From contig JAAXNY010000001.1 in the NCBI GenBank assembly GCA_013420905.1, positions 7,316,001 through 7,380,000 of the forward strand: 64,000 nucleotides of DNA. The letters are read 5' to 3'. Made by a program: the position numbers and the translations under genes. Numbering within the stretch: position 1 is the first letter of the stretch; each line of letters starts with the position of its first letter. This DNA is from Collybia mongolica (taxonomy: Eukaryota; Basidiomycota; Agaricomycetes; Agaricales; Clitocybaceae). Under the pieces are notes generated by a model, which had not been told where the DNA came from, ran no database searches, and saw only the letters and a program-made list of their open reading frames with translations. Shown here piece by piece: positions 46,781 through 57,362 of this stretch.

Positions 46781-49090
46781 ATGTCCAGCGAGGTCGCTAG
46801 TGACGACTTAACATCGGCTGCAAGTACCCTGCCTATTTCACCTACCCGAGATCGTTTCCAGCCCAAGAAGAACACGGTGTTGGTGTCTCATGGTCGTCCC
46901 CCATGGTATTTATGTCGAAGTTTGGTCGTTCGTGTTGTTTTTGTTGATCTGGGCCTTTTGAAGGTATAGCGAAGATGGGAAACCGACTGGCGATGCATAT
47001 GTTGTAGCAGTTTCTGGTACGTATCACAAGCCATGTCCAGCGCCTCCTTCCTAATGACATTATACAGGTGGATCAGGAAGTGGAAAGGTTGGAACCCAGT
47101 GGTAAAGTCCAATGTAATGGGCGCTCTGACGCCCGCGTGCATCAGACACATGTTGCGAGACAAATAGTCAAGTCGTTAGGCTCAATCCCGACTGTGATAA
47201 TCCTCTCACAGGTACTTTATTTCTCCTGGTACCGTATGGTTCCTCATCTTTTGACAGGATAGCTTCTACAAATACCACACCCCTGAAGAGCTGGAGCTCG
47301 CACATGCGAACAAACTGGACTTCGATCATCCGGATGCCATTGATATGCCAATGTTCGCAGCCGTATGTCCTCCTATATGTCCCGCCGGGACAACTGATCA
47401 CCGACACTTCTCCTTTTGCCTCATAGTGTCTTGCAGATCTTAAAGCCTGCAAGCAGTCGAACATTCCGGTATACTCGTTCGCTGAGCATCAACGATTAGA
47501 GGAGAAGAAGTATCTGTACGGTGCCACAATTATTATAAGTTCGTCCAAAGTTATGCACGGCTCGTGATCGGTCGATTCAGTTCCATGATTCCAGCTGAAG
47601 GCATAATGGCTCTCCATGATCCTGCACTCAGGAACTTGTATGACCTAAAAGTAAGTGGAATGTTGGATGATCCCCCTCATCGGTCAACGTATGTGTCGTA
47701 GGTGTTTGTGCAATGTGACTCAGATCTCATGCTTGCCCGACGACTCCAACGAGACGTGAAGGAACGTGGCAGAAGCGTCGACGGCATCCTAGATCAGTGA
47801 GTTACGTTTACAAAATAGTATGCCATTGGTTCCACCTGGCAATCAGGTACCTCCGCTTTGTGAAGCCGTCGTATGACAATTTTGTGCGGCCAACTGCAGC
47901 TTATGCTGATATTGTGTGTTTATCCATATCTGCCATCGAGCTGGAAACTGAGAGTCTCAGATTGTGCCAGGATCCAATAACACAGTTGCAATTGAACTGA
48001 TATCAGCCCACATTCGACGGCAACTACAACAACGGGCCAATCAATTTCGACAGAAACTAGCAATTCCCCACATGTATTTCAATGGTCGGTCTGGTGCTTC
48101 CACACCAGAAAGCAGGCTTGAAGACCTCAATCTACAAGTTCTACCTCAAACTCCCCAGCTAAAAGTCGTATCTCAATTCTATCAGACTACCTCAACTCAT
48201 CAGATGTTTAACAGGGTATCTTCACGATACTGAGGTCGAACTCAACGAGTCGTCAGGATTTTGTTTTTTTCACTGATCGGCTGTCCACGATCCTGGTTGA
48301 GCATGCCCAGCAATACCTTCCATATCTTCCCAAATCAGTCATCACGCCGGTTGGTGTCGAGTCTAATGGTCAGATGCTGAATGCCAAGGTAAAGTCGATT
48401 TTGAAAGGGGATGCTTTAATTTGATCGATTTCATGATCTAGCATTTATGTGGAGTTTCAATCTTACGCTCGTAGGTGCACTTTCACTCCTGATCAAGTCA
48501 TTTACTAACATATGTCAGTGGTGGAGCTCTGGAGCGGGGTTTCCGAAGAGTCATTAACGATGTCCCAGTTGGGTCTCTGCTCGTGCAGTCGGATGCCAAA
48601 ACTAGTGAACCACTCTTATTGCACGCCATGCTCCCTGTTTATGTCAAGCTGAGACACCTGGCTGAAGAATCTTGGGTGTTCCTCCTTGACGCTCAAGTAA
48701 ATATTGTACCATCATCTTTCTAAACTCGTCTGATTATTCATGCAGATCGGTACAGCAGCAGCAGCATTTATGGCGATCCGAATTCTTCTGGATCATGGTG
48801 TTAGAGAAGAAAGGATCATATTTGTGACTTTCTTGGTGGCCCGAGGTGGCGGTGTTTCAGTGCTTCGGCGCGCATTCCCACTGGTCAAGATCGTTTGTGG
48901 TGCCGTTGATGATTTAATGCACGAAGGATGGTTGGAGGGCTACCGGGCGGAAGGTAATCCTGAAGGCCTTGGGCGTAAAATCTGGGTTATGCAGCCTGGG
49001 ATGGGGCAGATAGGTACAGTCCCTCATACCCAAGCCATTCGTATAGTCGTGCGCTGATGTTATATTCCAGGTGATCGGTACTATTTATAA
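46781..49090 (+). CDS. URK1: Uridine kinase fused to a UPRT-like domain
   Basis: It phosphorylates uridine and cytidine in pyrimidine salvage. The N-terminal ~45 residues are disordered. The kinase domain begins with YVVAVSGGSGSGKTHVARQI (P-loop split by an intron), then SIPTVIILSQDSFYKYHTPE, NKLDFDHPDAIDMPMFA, IPVYSFAEHQR, EGIMALHDPALRNLYDLKVF, VQCDSDLMLARRLQRDVKER and GRSVDGILDQYLRFVKPSYD. The C-terminal half is UPRT-like: VFFTDRLSTILVEHAQQYLP, HLCGVSILRSGGALERGFRR, AMLPVYVKLRHLAEESWVFL and LDAQIGTAAAAFMAIRILLD. It ends in MQPGMGQIGDRYYL at TAA 49088-49090. The usual UPRT PRPP loop (DPMLATGGS) reads LDAQIGTAAA here, so PRTase activity is probably lost, as in other fused uridine kinases. Confidence 0.88.
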
Positions 49091-49343
49091 TGGGGCGTTG
49101 GAACTCTTGGATATTCTTGTCGTTCTGATATTATTCTCATCTCATCATCTGTTGGAAGCGTGCAATCATAGTGGCATTTATAGGTTCAGCTGACGAGCGT
49201 CCTGATGTGTGATGTGATCCTCATTATGAGCTCGGAAAAACTTAGCGGCCCGCCTTCGTCTAGAGACATCCCGTACCATCTTGTGACAAGCCTACGACGA
49301 GACTTAAAAGGTGAAGAGCTTTCACAATTACGCAGTAACGCAC
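49091..49343. other. Upstream region of the CE12 esterase
   Basis: About 250 bp between the uridine kinase stop and the esterase start, with no supported frame of its own. Confidence 0.5.
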
Positions 49344-50445
49344 ATGTTCCGCCTCCTCAGTACAGTATTAATCTTCATTGCCGGAGTTTCAGCGCGCGCT
49401 CCTCCAACTTCGTTTGTCTTAGTTGGGGACAGCACAACTGCAAATGGGTAAGTGACAACACGAGTGATTAACACCAATTGATAAAAACGTTCATTACCAG
49501 CACTACACCAAATAGCGGGGGGTGGGGAAATGGTTTATGTGGCTCAGCGCTGACAGGCAACATTGCATCCGTTACATCGGGGACGTCCTGCATAAACACA
49601 GCCCAAAACGGAGCAACCACGGGAACTTTCGTAGCGAATGGGTGAGCTGAACACATGGCACTGAAATGCTTGGGGCATCGGCTAAGAGAAACCAGATTTT
49701 GGAATATTTCTCTCGCGGCTATCCGAGGCGAGGTCGCAAAAGCACGCAGGACCATCGTCACCATTCAGTTCGGACATAATGACATGAAAATCGCACCTCC
49801 AGAGTCTATGGGCGCAAACTTAACATCAATGGTGCAACAAATCAGGGCCATTGGTGGAGAGCCTGTTCTCGTTACTAGCTTGACTAGACGGTCGTTTAAC
49901 GCGGACGGGACAGTGGTGGACACGCTCGGGCCGTGGGCAGACGGTCGGGGCCCCTCGCTTGGACTGAGTTACCCTGTGCTGATTTTTCTTTTCATAGAAA
50001 CTATACTTATTGCCCAACAGCAAAAGACACATCTTTTGGACCTTCACACCGCTTCTATTGCCTATGTAACCCTTCCCTTCCTCATTAAAATTTTGACCTA
50101 ATGCACACTTCCTGATTACTTCAGGTTGAGGCTATCGGTCCTGACGCAGCCCATGTCTTAAACAGGCTCCCGGACGACAACACTCGTATGTGAAACTATT
50201 GTGTTAGATATACGTTCGTTAACGCGTACAATTTAAGACCTGAACGTCAATGGCACGACAGTATTCGGCAGGTATGTGACAATCCGCTCGTTCGCTGTAG
50301 CACCTTCTAGAGAACCTTATTGACCCTATTATGACGCCTTAGGATGGTTGCCGACCTCATGGCCGTTAGCTTCCCCGGGCAACTTCCCATCGTACAAAAT
50401 GCTGCGCTGACGTATAACATTAGCCATGGTATTCCCTCGTTCTGA
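49344..50445 (+). CDS. Secreted rhamnogalacturonan acetylesterase-like SGNH hydrolase (CE12)
   Basis: It removes acetyl groups from pectin rhamnogalacturonan outside the cell. The signal peptide is MFRLLSTVLIFIAGVSARAP. Block I with the catalytic Ser is SFVLVGDSTTANGTTPNSGG, with the oxyanion Gly in GGWGNGLC. Block III is TIVTIQFGHNDMKIAPPES (oxyanion Asn). Block V with Asp and His is the split DDNTHLNVNGTTVFGRMVAD. The 3' end is GQLPIVQNAALTYNISHGIP and TGA at 50443-50445. Seven or so introns are all phase-consistent; the exon reading TTVFGR is very short. The length (about 240 aa) fits fungal CE12 enzymes. All four SGNH residues are present, so it is probably active. Confidence 0.85.
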
Positions 50446-50694
50446 GGGGAATTATCTACATGTATTTGCTGTCTATGAAGTAGCAATAAAAAGGGGTGGA
50501 ATATCGTATTTTATACGTAAGGCCCTATAGTCCGATGTGTGATGGATATGGTAAAGAATGAAAATACTGATGTACTGAAGCTGCGTGTCCTTAAGAAGAT
50601 AGTTTTGATGCGGGAAATATTCATCAAACAGTGCAAACAGCCAGGGGGTCAGGGAGATTCGACCCTGTCTAAAGTTAGCTAAGAGTTGGAATAG
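50446..50694. other. Tail-to-tail intergenic region
   Basis: About 250 bp between the convergent stops of the esterase and the calcium exchanger; it holds both 3' ends. Confidence 0.5.
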
Positions 50695-53407
50695 TTATGG
50701 AGCTACAGGACTACCTGGATAAAACCAGAATGAAACTGCAATGATGATGTAGAGGCCTGCTCCCTTATTAGCCTCTAGGTATTCGCCGAATTTGCTCCTC
50801 ACAGATAAGTATCACACCCTCTAACCAATTGGACTTTCCGTCTGCAACAACGTAGGTCATCGTTTGTACTTCCAGCCATTAGATTAGACCCAAGTTTGTT
50901 GAGACTAAAGAAATGTATTACTTGCCTGCAATATAGAGGACCTAGCCAGAAGTTCATCAGTCTCGGGATATTTTCTAGGAAATGACGCTTACCAGAGATT
51001 CGAAGGGGTCCATGAGTAAAGAGAGGGGTTTTCCCATTGACCAAGCTAGAATGATCATAAAGCTAGAAGCCAAAAGTTCAAGGAAAGTGATACGTTCGAC
51101 AGTGTGTCGGCGAAACTCACGGAATTACGAACAAGGCGGTCTGCTAAGTGAAATAGCTGTGTTTGAGATCGGATTGTATATTTCAAAGAGGAATATGACG
51201 TACAATCGTTGAACCAACAGCAACGCTGATACTGAGACTCAGTTGGTCTTTTACGGAAACGTTGATTGCAGTCATACACTCTGTGATCGCGTCAGTCGTT
51301 TGAAGCGAAAGAATAATATATTGTAAAACCTGCGACGGCAGTGACAGTGGGCAGCAGTATGAGTGCCACCCACTCCTTGCTGATTGTCGTTGAGATCCCG
51401 TCCATAGATTCCACCAACCAATCAGCTGTTGCGGAGGCCGCCTAAAATGGAATAAGTTTGAGATTTATACGCATTCATAGAAATAAAAAATATACAATTG
51501 TGACGATTACCAGGAGAAGGATAGTCAAGAACCAACTGACACGAGGCTCTTTTACAGCTGTAGTAATCTCTTGCTCTGTGACGTAAACCTCTTCACTCCC
51601 AATCCTAGTGCTTGAGCTTGAATAACCACTGATGTTCGATGTTCCACGGTCCATTGGGTGCCCGCTCATAACCCGGGCCGATCTATTTGCCGAGTCGATT
51701 GAAACGCCCTCTGTGCCAATGGGCAAATCCGAAGTGAAAGACGTAGAAAGGGGCGATGAGGGCGTTTGGCGGACAGGTAATAAGCGAGAGAAGGAGAAGG
51801 AATCTGTGCTCGCGTTACTTAGGCCGGTCCGGTGCTCTGGGATAAAATTTCTTGAATTCTCCTTGCTTCTAAGTGGCGTCAAAAGGACTGTATGACGTTT
51901 ACTCTTCTTGTTATGTGTATCACTGTAAAGGTGAGAGTGTGACCACAGCTGGAACAAAAGATATGCCGCATATACTGTAAATGAAACGGTTAGTTTCTTT
52001 GATTGATTTATGATAATCAAAGGGCCCACTGAAAAGAAGCACAATAGAAACCTGGAGGAAATTAGAGTGTTAGGGCTGATGAGGATTGATTCCAATATCG
52101 GGCTCACTCCATGACTCATTCGCAGGATATTCCTTGTCTGCAAGTCTGAGATAATGTCCGCTCCCCCACTCAGCGAGAAATGGTACACTGCTGGTAGTAG
52201 GACCGCGCTTACACTGATGCTCAGAAGAGAGGAGTGTACCTGGGTTGCCGCTATCAGGGACGACAGATCAGTTATGCCAAGCAACAAAATTACAATGGAC
52301 CCACTGGCGTCAAAACCCTGCTCTGAAAACCGCACCCCCCCTGCGAAAAAGCATAGTCCCAGAACGAGCACTAAAGAAATGTTTGGCATTAGAGAGTGGT
52401 TCCGATTAACAAGCCAAGAATTAAACTAACAAAGCCTACTCAACATTGAACCAATTACTGTATATATCACGACTTAATTAGAACGAGATACGATTCTCTT
52501 TGGACTTACAGGATGACTGCACCACGCGAAGTTCGCATTTACGCAAAGCACTAATCTATATAGTCATGTCAGCAAGGTACAATCGCCAGGTGTATGCGCC
52601 GGTCCTCACCGCGACGACAATCTCGACACTATACCAAAGGGCAAACAGCTTTGAGTGACCCTTTCGTCCAAGTCATATTTAGCACATACATGTTGCTCTG
52701 CAAGTAAAAGCTGGTATGTAGAAACCTTGAGAGTCATAAGATGTAACCTACCATGCTGGCATTAATGAGTCCAGTTTTAGAGCCGCCGATCCGCAGAGCA
52801 AGTTCGCGGGTGGAAAGATCGTGTAGCTATTGAAATACTGTTAAACCGACATCCTGGCCTTAAATGTAGATGCATAAGTCACCTTAACTAGTGGTATAAG
52901 AGCTAAAATGCAAACTAAATCCTAGCATGAGAATTTGTGGCAAGGAATAGCTATGGTCCACGTACAGGCGAATATCAAACCATGCGAATCGCGCATGGCA
53001 ATGCTCAAAGCCCACTATAGAAGGATTAACTATTAAGCCCGGGGCGCAACCATCATGAGTTTCACCGAAATGGGAATTAATATGAGAAGGAAATTTAGCC
53101 CTAGAGTCTGTGTGAATATGCAGGAGACATATGGACGGATCGATCACCCACGAGAGCCCAATATGATAATCCTCCAACCGAGGAAGAGCCCAGAAATTCG
53201 GTTCTTCAAGTTTGTGATTTTCTCTTCCGAACTGTTAGACGACCAGTGGGAAGGCAGTTCGCTCGACGAAGCATTGTCATCGCCACTAATCAAATTCAAG
53301 TGTGAATCCGTCGAGAATTTGGAAATATGGGGAATAGTTCCGAGTCGTGAGGTTGAAGGAAAACTAGGCCTTGTTTCTGTTTCTGATTCGTGGTCGAGAG
53401 AAGGCAT
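50695..53407 (-). CDS. Vacuolar Ca2+/H+ antiporter (VCX1-like, CaCA family)
   Basis: It moves cytosolic Ca2+ into the vacuole in exchange for protons. A cytosolic N-terminus (MPSLDHESETETRPSFPS) leads into GLFLGWRIIILGS. Family blocks follow in pieces across introns: ALIPLVK, LHDLSTRELALRIGGSKTGL, INASMSN, VEIVVAISALRKCELRVVQS, VLGLCFFAGGVRFSEQGFDA and SSLLSISVSAVLLPAVYHFS. Next come VYAAYLLFQLWSHSHLYSDT, a cytosolic loop of about 130 residues, SATADWLVESMDGISTTISK and PTVTAVAECMTAINVSVKDQ. The end is LSLSISVAVGSTI, MTYVVADGKSNWLEGV and LYIIIAVSFWFYPGSPVAP, at TAA 50695-50697. The two repeat signatures (VEIVVA and VAECMTA) carry the expected Glu. Exon boundaries near 52400-52560 and 51000-51200 are not fully settled. 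Confidence 0.85.
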
Positions 53408-53879
53408 GCCAATAGTGCAGAGCTAGTGATGCTACTCGTTCTCCACGCGTGCTAGGCTGTAAGATGAGTTGGGGGAAAAGAACAAGAATTAGGTGCTGCA
53501 GAACGCTTTATACTTCATTTTAGTAGACATGTCCTGTTTTGGTCTAGTAATTGCCTAAGGCGATCCGAACCCTATCAATGTTATTTCGGTATCATTCTTT
53601 GCCCGTTAGTCCGTCGGCGGCGGTCCAACCTGACATCCACTGAGAGTCCAATATATTAGACGTGTAGAAGAGCTTGTAACATTGCTATTCAAGGTGTAAA
53701 GCAACTAGCTTGGCCGAAGAGAGGCTCAAGAGCGCTCTGGATTGGTTCTGGAATCCCGCCATCAAGCCACACTTTAATGTACGTAATACGGATGTGTGCG
53801 GGAAAAGTGTGACCTGTGACCAAGTGATAATATTCTGTCACCGCTGCCCAACTCCGTGTCCTCCCACTTTATTCAAACG
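53408..53879. promoter_or_regulatory. Shared upstream region of the Ca2+/H+ antiporter and Cox4
   Basis: Two divergent genes start 472 bp apart. No supported frame and no obvious palindrome are present. Confidence 0.5.
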
Positions 53880-54481
53880 ATGTTCAAATCCGCTGTGCGT
53901 ATTGCGGCCGTTGCGGCGCGCTCAACCATTAGGCCCAAACCTACTGTAGCTTTTCGTGCTCTCTCCACCACTCCTCGCGCAGCTTCTGGACATGGGCCTG
54001 CACCTCCTCAGCTCTATGGTGCAGGAGGAAAGGCCGGTGAAGTTCCTAGCGATATCGACCAGGCGACTGGTTTGGAGCGTCTGCAGCTACTTGGAGAGAT
54101 GGAAGGTATCGACGTCTTCGACCCCAGTCCACTTGACTCAAGCCGAATCGGCACTAAAGCTAACCCCATCATGGTTCCTTCATATGTGCGTCGCCTTCCT
54201 CTTGCACTTTTCTCCTTGTTCCACCAGCTTTTCGCGCTCCTTACTAATTACCATCTGCCATGTAGGACGTAGAACGTCTCATTGGTTGCACCGGCTCCCC
54301 CGCGGATTCACATGACGTACACTGGTACAAATTGGAGAAAGACAAGAATATCCGATGTGTGGAATGTGGCTCCGGTAAGCGATACAGACTTTATCTACCT
54401 ATAAAATCTTGATTTTAAAACTTCATAGTTTACGCTCTCGATGTTAGTGAAGGCCCTCTTCCCGAACGTCAATTCGAGTAG
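53880..54481 (+). CDS. COX4: Cytochrome c oxidase subunit 4 (Cox4, mammalian Vb type)
   Basis: A zinc-binding, nucleus-coded subunit of complex IV on the matrix side of the inner mitochondrial membrane. The exons are 53880-54185, 54266-54374 and 54429-54481, giving 155 aa. The N-terminus is a basic presequence (MFKSAVRIAAVAARSTIRPK, then FRALSTTPRAASGHG). The mature part has GLERLQLLGEMEGIDVFDPS, KANPIMVPSYDVERLIGCTG, SPADSHDVHWYKLEKDKN and IRCVECGSVYALDVSEGPLP. The zinc ligands expected from the family are the Cys in IGCTG, a His in the following stretch, and the CVEC pair; all are present. The start ATG is the one directly before the presequence. The repeat island begins about 110 bp after the stop. 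Confidence 0.93.
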
Positions 54482-54588
54482 ACTCTTTGACTTGTATTGT
54501 TCAAAAAGTAGCGTTCATTTTCGCTCAGAAAGCAAATTTCATTCACAATCTACAAAGAATTAATTGCTGCGTAAATAATATTGCACTC

Positions 54589-55319
54589 ATGACATTAGGG
54601 AGGGGCAATTGCCGGTTATTTTTGCTTTGTTTATAGTTGTTTGTCCGGCCTGGAAAAGCACTGTTTCATAACCCACATTGCTGGTGGCTCAGAAACTGAA
54701 GATAATGGATTGGTCTAATAGTAAAGGTTGTTCAAATCATCTGTGGAGAGAGTCTGTGGCAGATTTTTGGATTCCCTCATATTCTTCAAGATTCATCAAA
54801 ATTACATGTCTTTTGGGCCTGTGAAGGAGAAAACAAAAAAAACAAAATCCACCACAAAGACCTCTTGCCCCTGAAAATTCATGTAGGATTGATCAAGGAA
54901 GTTAAGCTCTATTGTGGCCAAGGAAGATGTCAGCAATGGCATACTGTTGTCTGTTACCTTGCCTGTAGTCTGAAATTTAGATAGCCAAGACATGTCAAGT
55001 CACTAAATAACATACCAAATCTAATCAGCAGTGAGCCAAATATGGAAACATGTTATTTAAAACCCAGCTCAAAACTATACCCCCATGGAAAATGATTAAA
55101 TTCTCATTGATGCAGTGCTCTATAGAGCTCAAAACAAGATGGAAACTCTTCACATATACTGTCCTTCAATTTCCACTAGCTTGTCATGTTTTATTTCATG
55201 AGATTGCATTCCCAAAGGCATGAAATATCAGGTGAATTACAAAATCTCTCCAAATTTATCATTTGTTTACTTGTATTATGAACATGGAGTAGGTAATCAT
55301 TGCCCCTCCCCAATGACAT
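54589..55319. repeat. 731-bp stretch bounded by inverted arms (MITE-like)
   Basis: Bases 54589-54609 and 55299-55319 are reverse complements with two mismatches over 21 bp; the shared core is GGGAGGGGCAAT. The inside is AT-rich and has no coding frame. Right after the right arm, GGGCAATCCCTGTTACTTTT resembles the sequence just inside the left arm (GGGGCAATTGCCGGTTATTT). A second, nested copy may therefore start there. Confidence 0.5.
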
Positions 55320-55456
55320 TGGGTGTGGGCAATCCCTGTTACTTTTGGAAGTGTGACATCATGGACTGTGACCAAAAACATCACAAATCTTGATACACAC
55401 TGTTTCCTCACCTGTTTCCTCTACTCCTGAGCCACTATAACCTTTATTCTGGGAAA

Positions 55457-55569
55457 AGAAAATTGAGGGTTATGTGAGATGTAATTACATGTTTCTGGGA
55501 AAAGAATAAATGTAATGTATATATGCTATGAATACATGTAATTACATCTCACCTAACCCTCAATTTTCT
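55457..55569. repeat. Foldback: 36-bp inverted repeat with 41-nt loop
   Basis: Arms 55457-55492 and 55534-55569 are reverse complements with one mismatch (core GAGATGTAATTACATGT). The loop between them is AT-rich. The block TTCTGGGAAAAGAA is also repeated directly at 55447 and 55493. This is typical of a small foldback or MITE element. Confidence 0.7.
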
Positions 55570-56499
55570 GAGAAATCTTCTCAAGTATTTTCCCCTCCTT
55601 CTACTAGATCTGAAAATTTTTTTTTTTTTTTGGGTCAAATAATATTAAGCGTGTGTGGGTGTAACCCAGCCACATGCAGGCAGAGTCACCTACTACCACC
55701 AAGTAATCTATAATGGGCCATCAGAGTGGAGCTGTACACTAAGTTTCTCTCCAGGTCATTTTACAGGTCTAGACTGAGGATACCTGCAGTCCAACAGTAT
55801 TGTACTGTACCATGTCTGAATCTCCCAATGCCTTAAAGGTTTGCCTTTGCTTGTCGGGGCATGGTCCCCTCCTTTCATGTTGGTACCCCATTCCACTCCC
55901 CCCCTGGTATTTTCAGGTCACCCTGGAAACCCATTACTTCCCCCCTGGTGTTGAAGATAAATGTCCAAACTAAATGAACAACCCATACCTCAAACCTACT
56001 CCCCCTCCCCTGATACCCCCTATTACTTGCCCCCCTGTTCCACACTGCTCTCCCAAAACAATGACTCCCCTCCAAACTGAGGCTGCCAAATCCCACCATG
56101 GATGATAAACTGACATTCTTCCCAAGAGGTGTGCTCTGTGCAGGGACAGTAGCTGATTGGGGGCCAGACCCCTTCCTCCTTTTGTATTTGGGTGTAGTGG
56201 TTAAGCGAGCACAAATGAATTCATCAAAAATATCAGCAGTGATGCTCCCTAAGGATCTGCGCTAAGCAGAGTACAAGAGTTGTGGTGTCCTCATGTGGCC
56301 TGGTAGTTGATAAGTGGATGTGAACAGATTAGAGAAGCCCCCAGTACAGGCAAAATGGAGAGGACCCTGCAGATAGTCAGGATTGGCTCCAATAAGTTAA
56401 AAATTTGGATATTGTATAAAAGGATAGTGGCCCAGGCCAATAGAGTGGTCTGATGAAAGGCAATCTTGATTAGGGATGAGGTGTTAGGTAGTTTAGAGA

Positions 56500-57362
56500 C
56501 GTACTAGATTTGATAGCCATGTCCTCAGCCTCCTTTCTTTCACTGTAAGGCACCCATCCCTTGCTGGTAAACAGATCTACAGCCTTCTCAAGGCTTTTCT
56601 CATACTATCAGCTTGGCAGGGTTTTAATATTTGTAGCCCCCACAGCTTTGAAAGCCTTAAACTGAGCTTGTAATGCCTTTTCTTTTAGCTTTCCAACCTG
56701 TTCCCTATCCAAAATAAGCTCAGTCCTTGATAATTTTTCATTCCTATCCTTTTTTCATTCTTCTCTCTTCTTAGCAGCAGTCTCTTTCTGGGCTATCTTT
56801 CCTTCAATATGTTCAATAATTTCCAATTACCTCTTTTAATCTTCACCCTTGATGGTTCTTACTTCTCTATAAATAATTTGATAGTCCTCAGGTGTATTGG
56901 GCTTGGCTTTTATAAAAGTATCTGTATTGTGGTACATTTCCTGGGCATTCTACTAAAGGACTATGAGTTGCAGTTGCTGTTGCATAAGCACTCTGAATAA
57001 TCCCAGAGCTCCTTCATTAACATCATTAGTAGCTGACTTCCACAGTTTCTCTTCACCCATAGCTGCCTCATCAATCAAACCTCCTGGGGTGAATTCAGAT
57101 GTAAAACATTGCCATGTTGTTAAGGCACCTTCATAGAATTGGATGAGCAGTGGCCTGAGATATACTGTAACATGGTGGATTTTATTCTCTGTATCTTTTC
57201 AAAAACAGCTCGAGTTTCCCACATTTTCCAACCCATGAAATGTGATGCATTATCACCAATAAGAAAGTTGGGATCATTGATAATCCATTTCATGTGGCTC
57301 TGTATACCCTCATATAGTGGATCCAGTGTTATCATATTCTCTGCAGAGCAAACTGCCTTCAT
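56500..57362 (-). pseudogene. Decayed copy of a repeated basidiomycete ORF
   Basis: Reading the minus strand from 57362, fragments line up with a protein family I know from many agaricomycete genomes. They are MKWIINDPNFLIGDNASHF, MGWKMWETRAVFEKIQRI, then in another frame TSEFTPGGLIDEAAMGEEKL, WKSATNDVNEGALGLFRVLM and YREVRTIKGED. Stops and frame breaks interrupt it, and CpG is missing, so it is dead. The family's function is unknown to me; its high copy number suggests a link to transposons. The match is from memory and needs a search. Confidence 0.45.

Noticed and set aside
50640..50670. tRNA-like 3' half (GATTCGACCC)
   Set aside because: The neighbouring bases do not form the other arms, and the site lies in the 3' flanks of two convergent genes.
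50799..51279. Two minus-strand open frames that could be separate small genes
   Set aside because: They are shadow frames of the last exons of the Ca2+/H+ antiporter, which continues there with conserved blocks in the correct frame.
56809..57000. Plus-strand hydrophobic open frame in the island
   Set aside because: It is antisense to the decayed minus-strand ORF and fits chance openness in AT-rich sequence.
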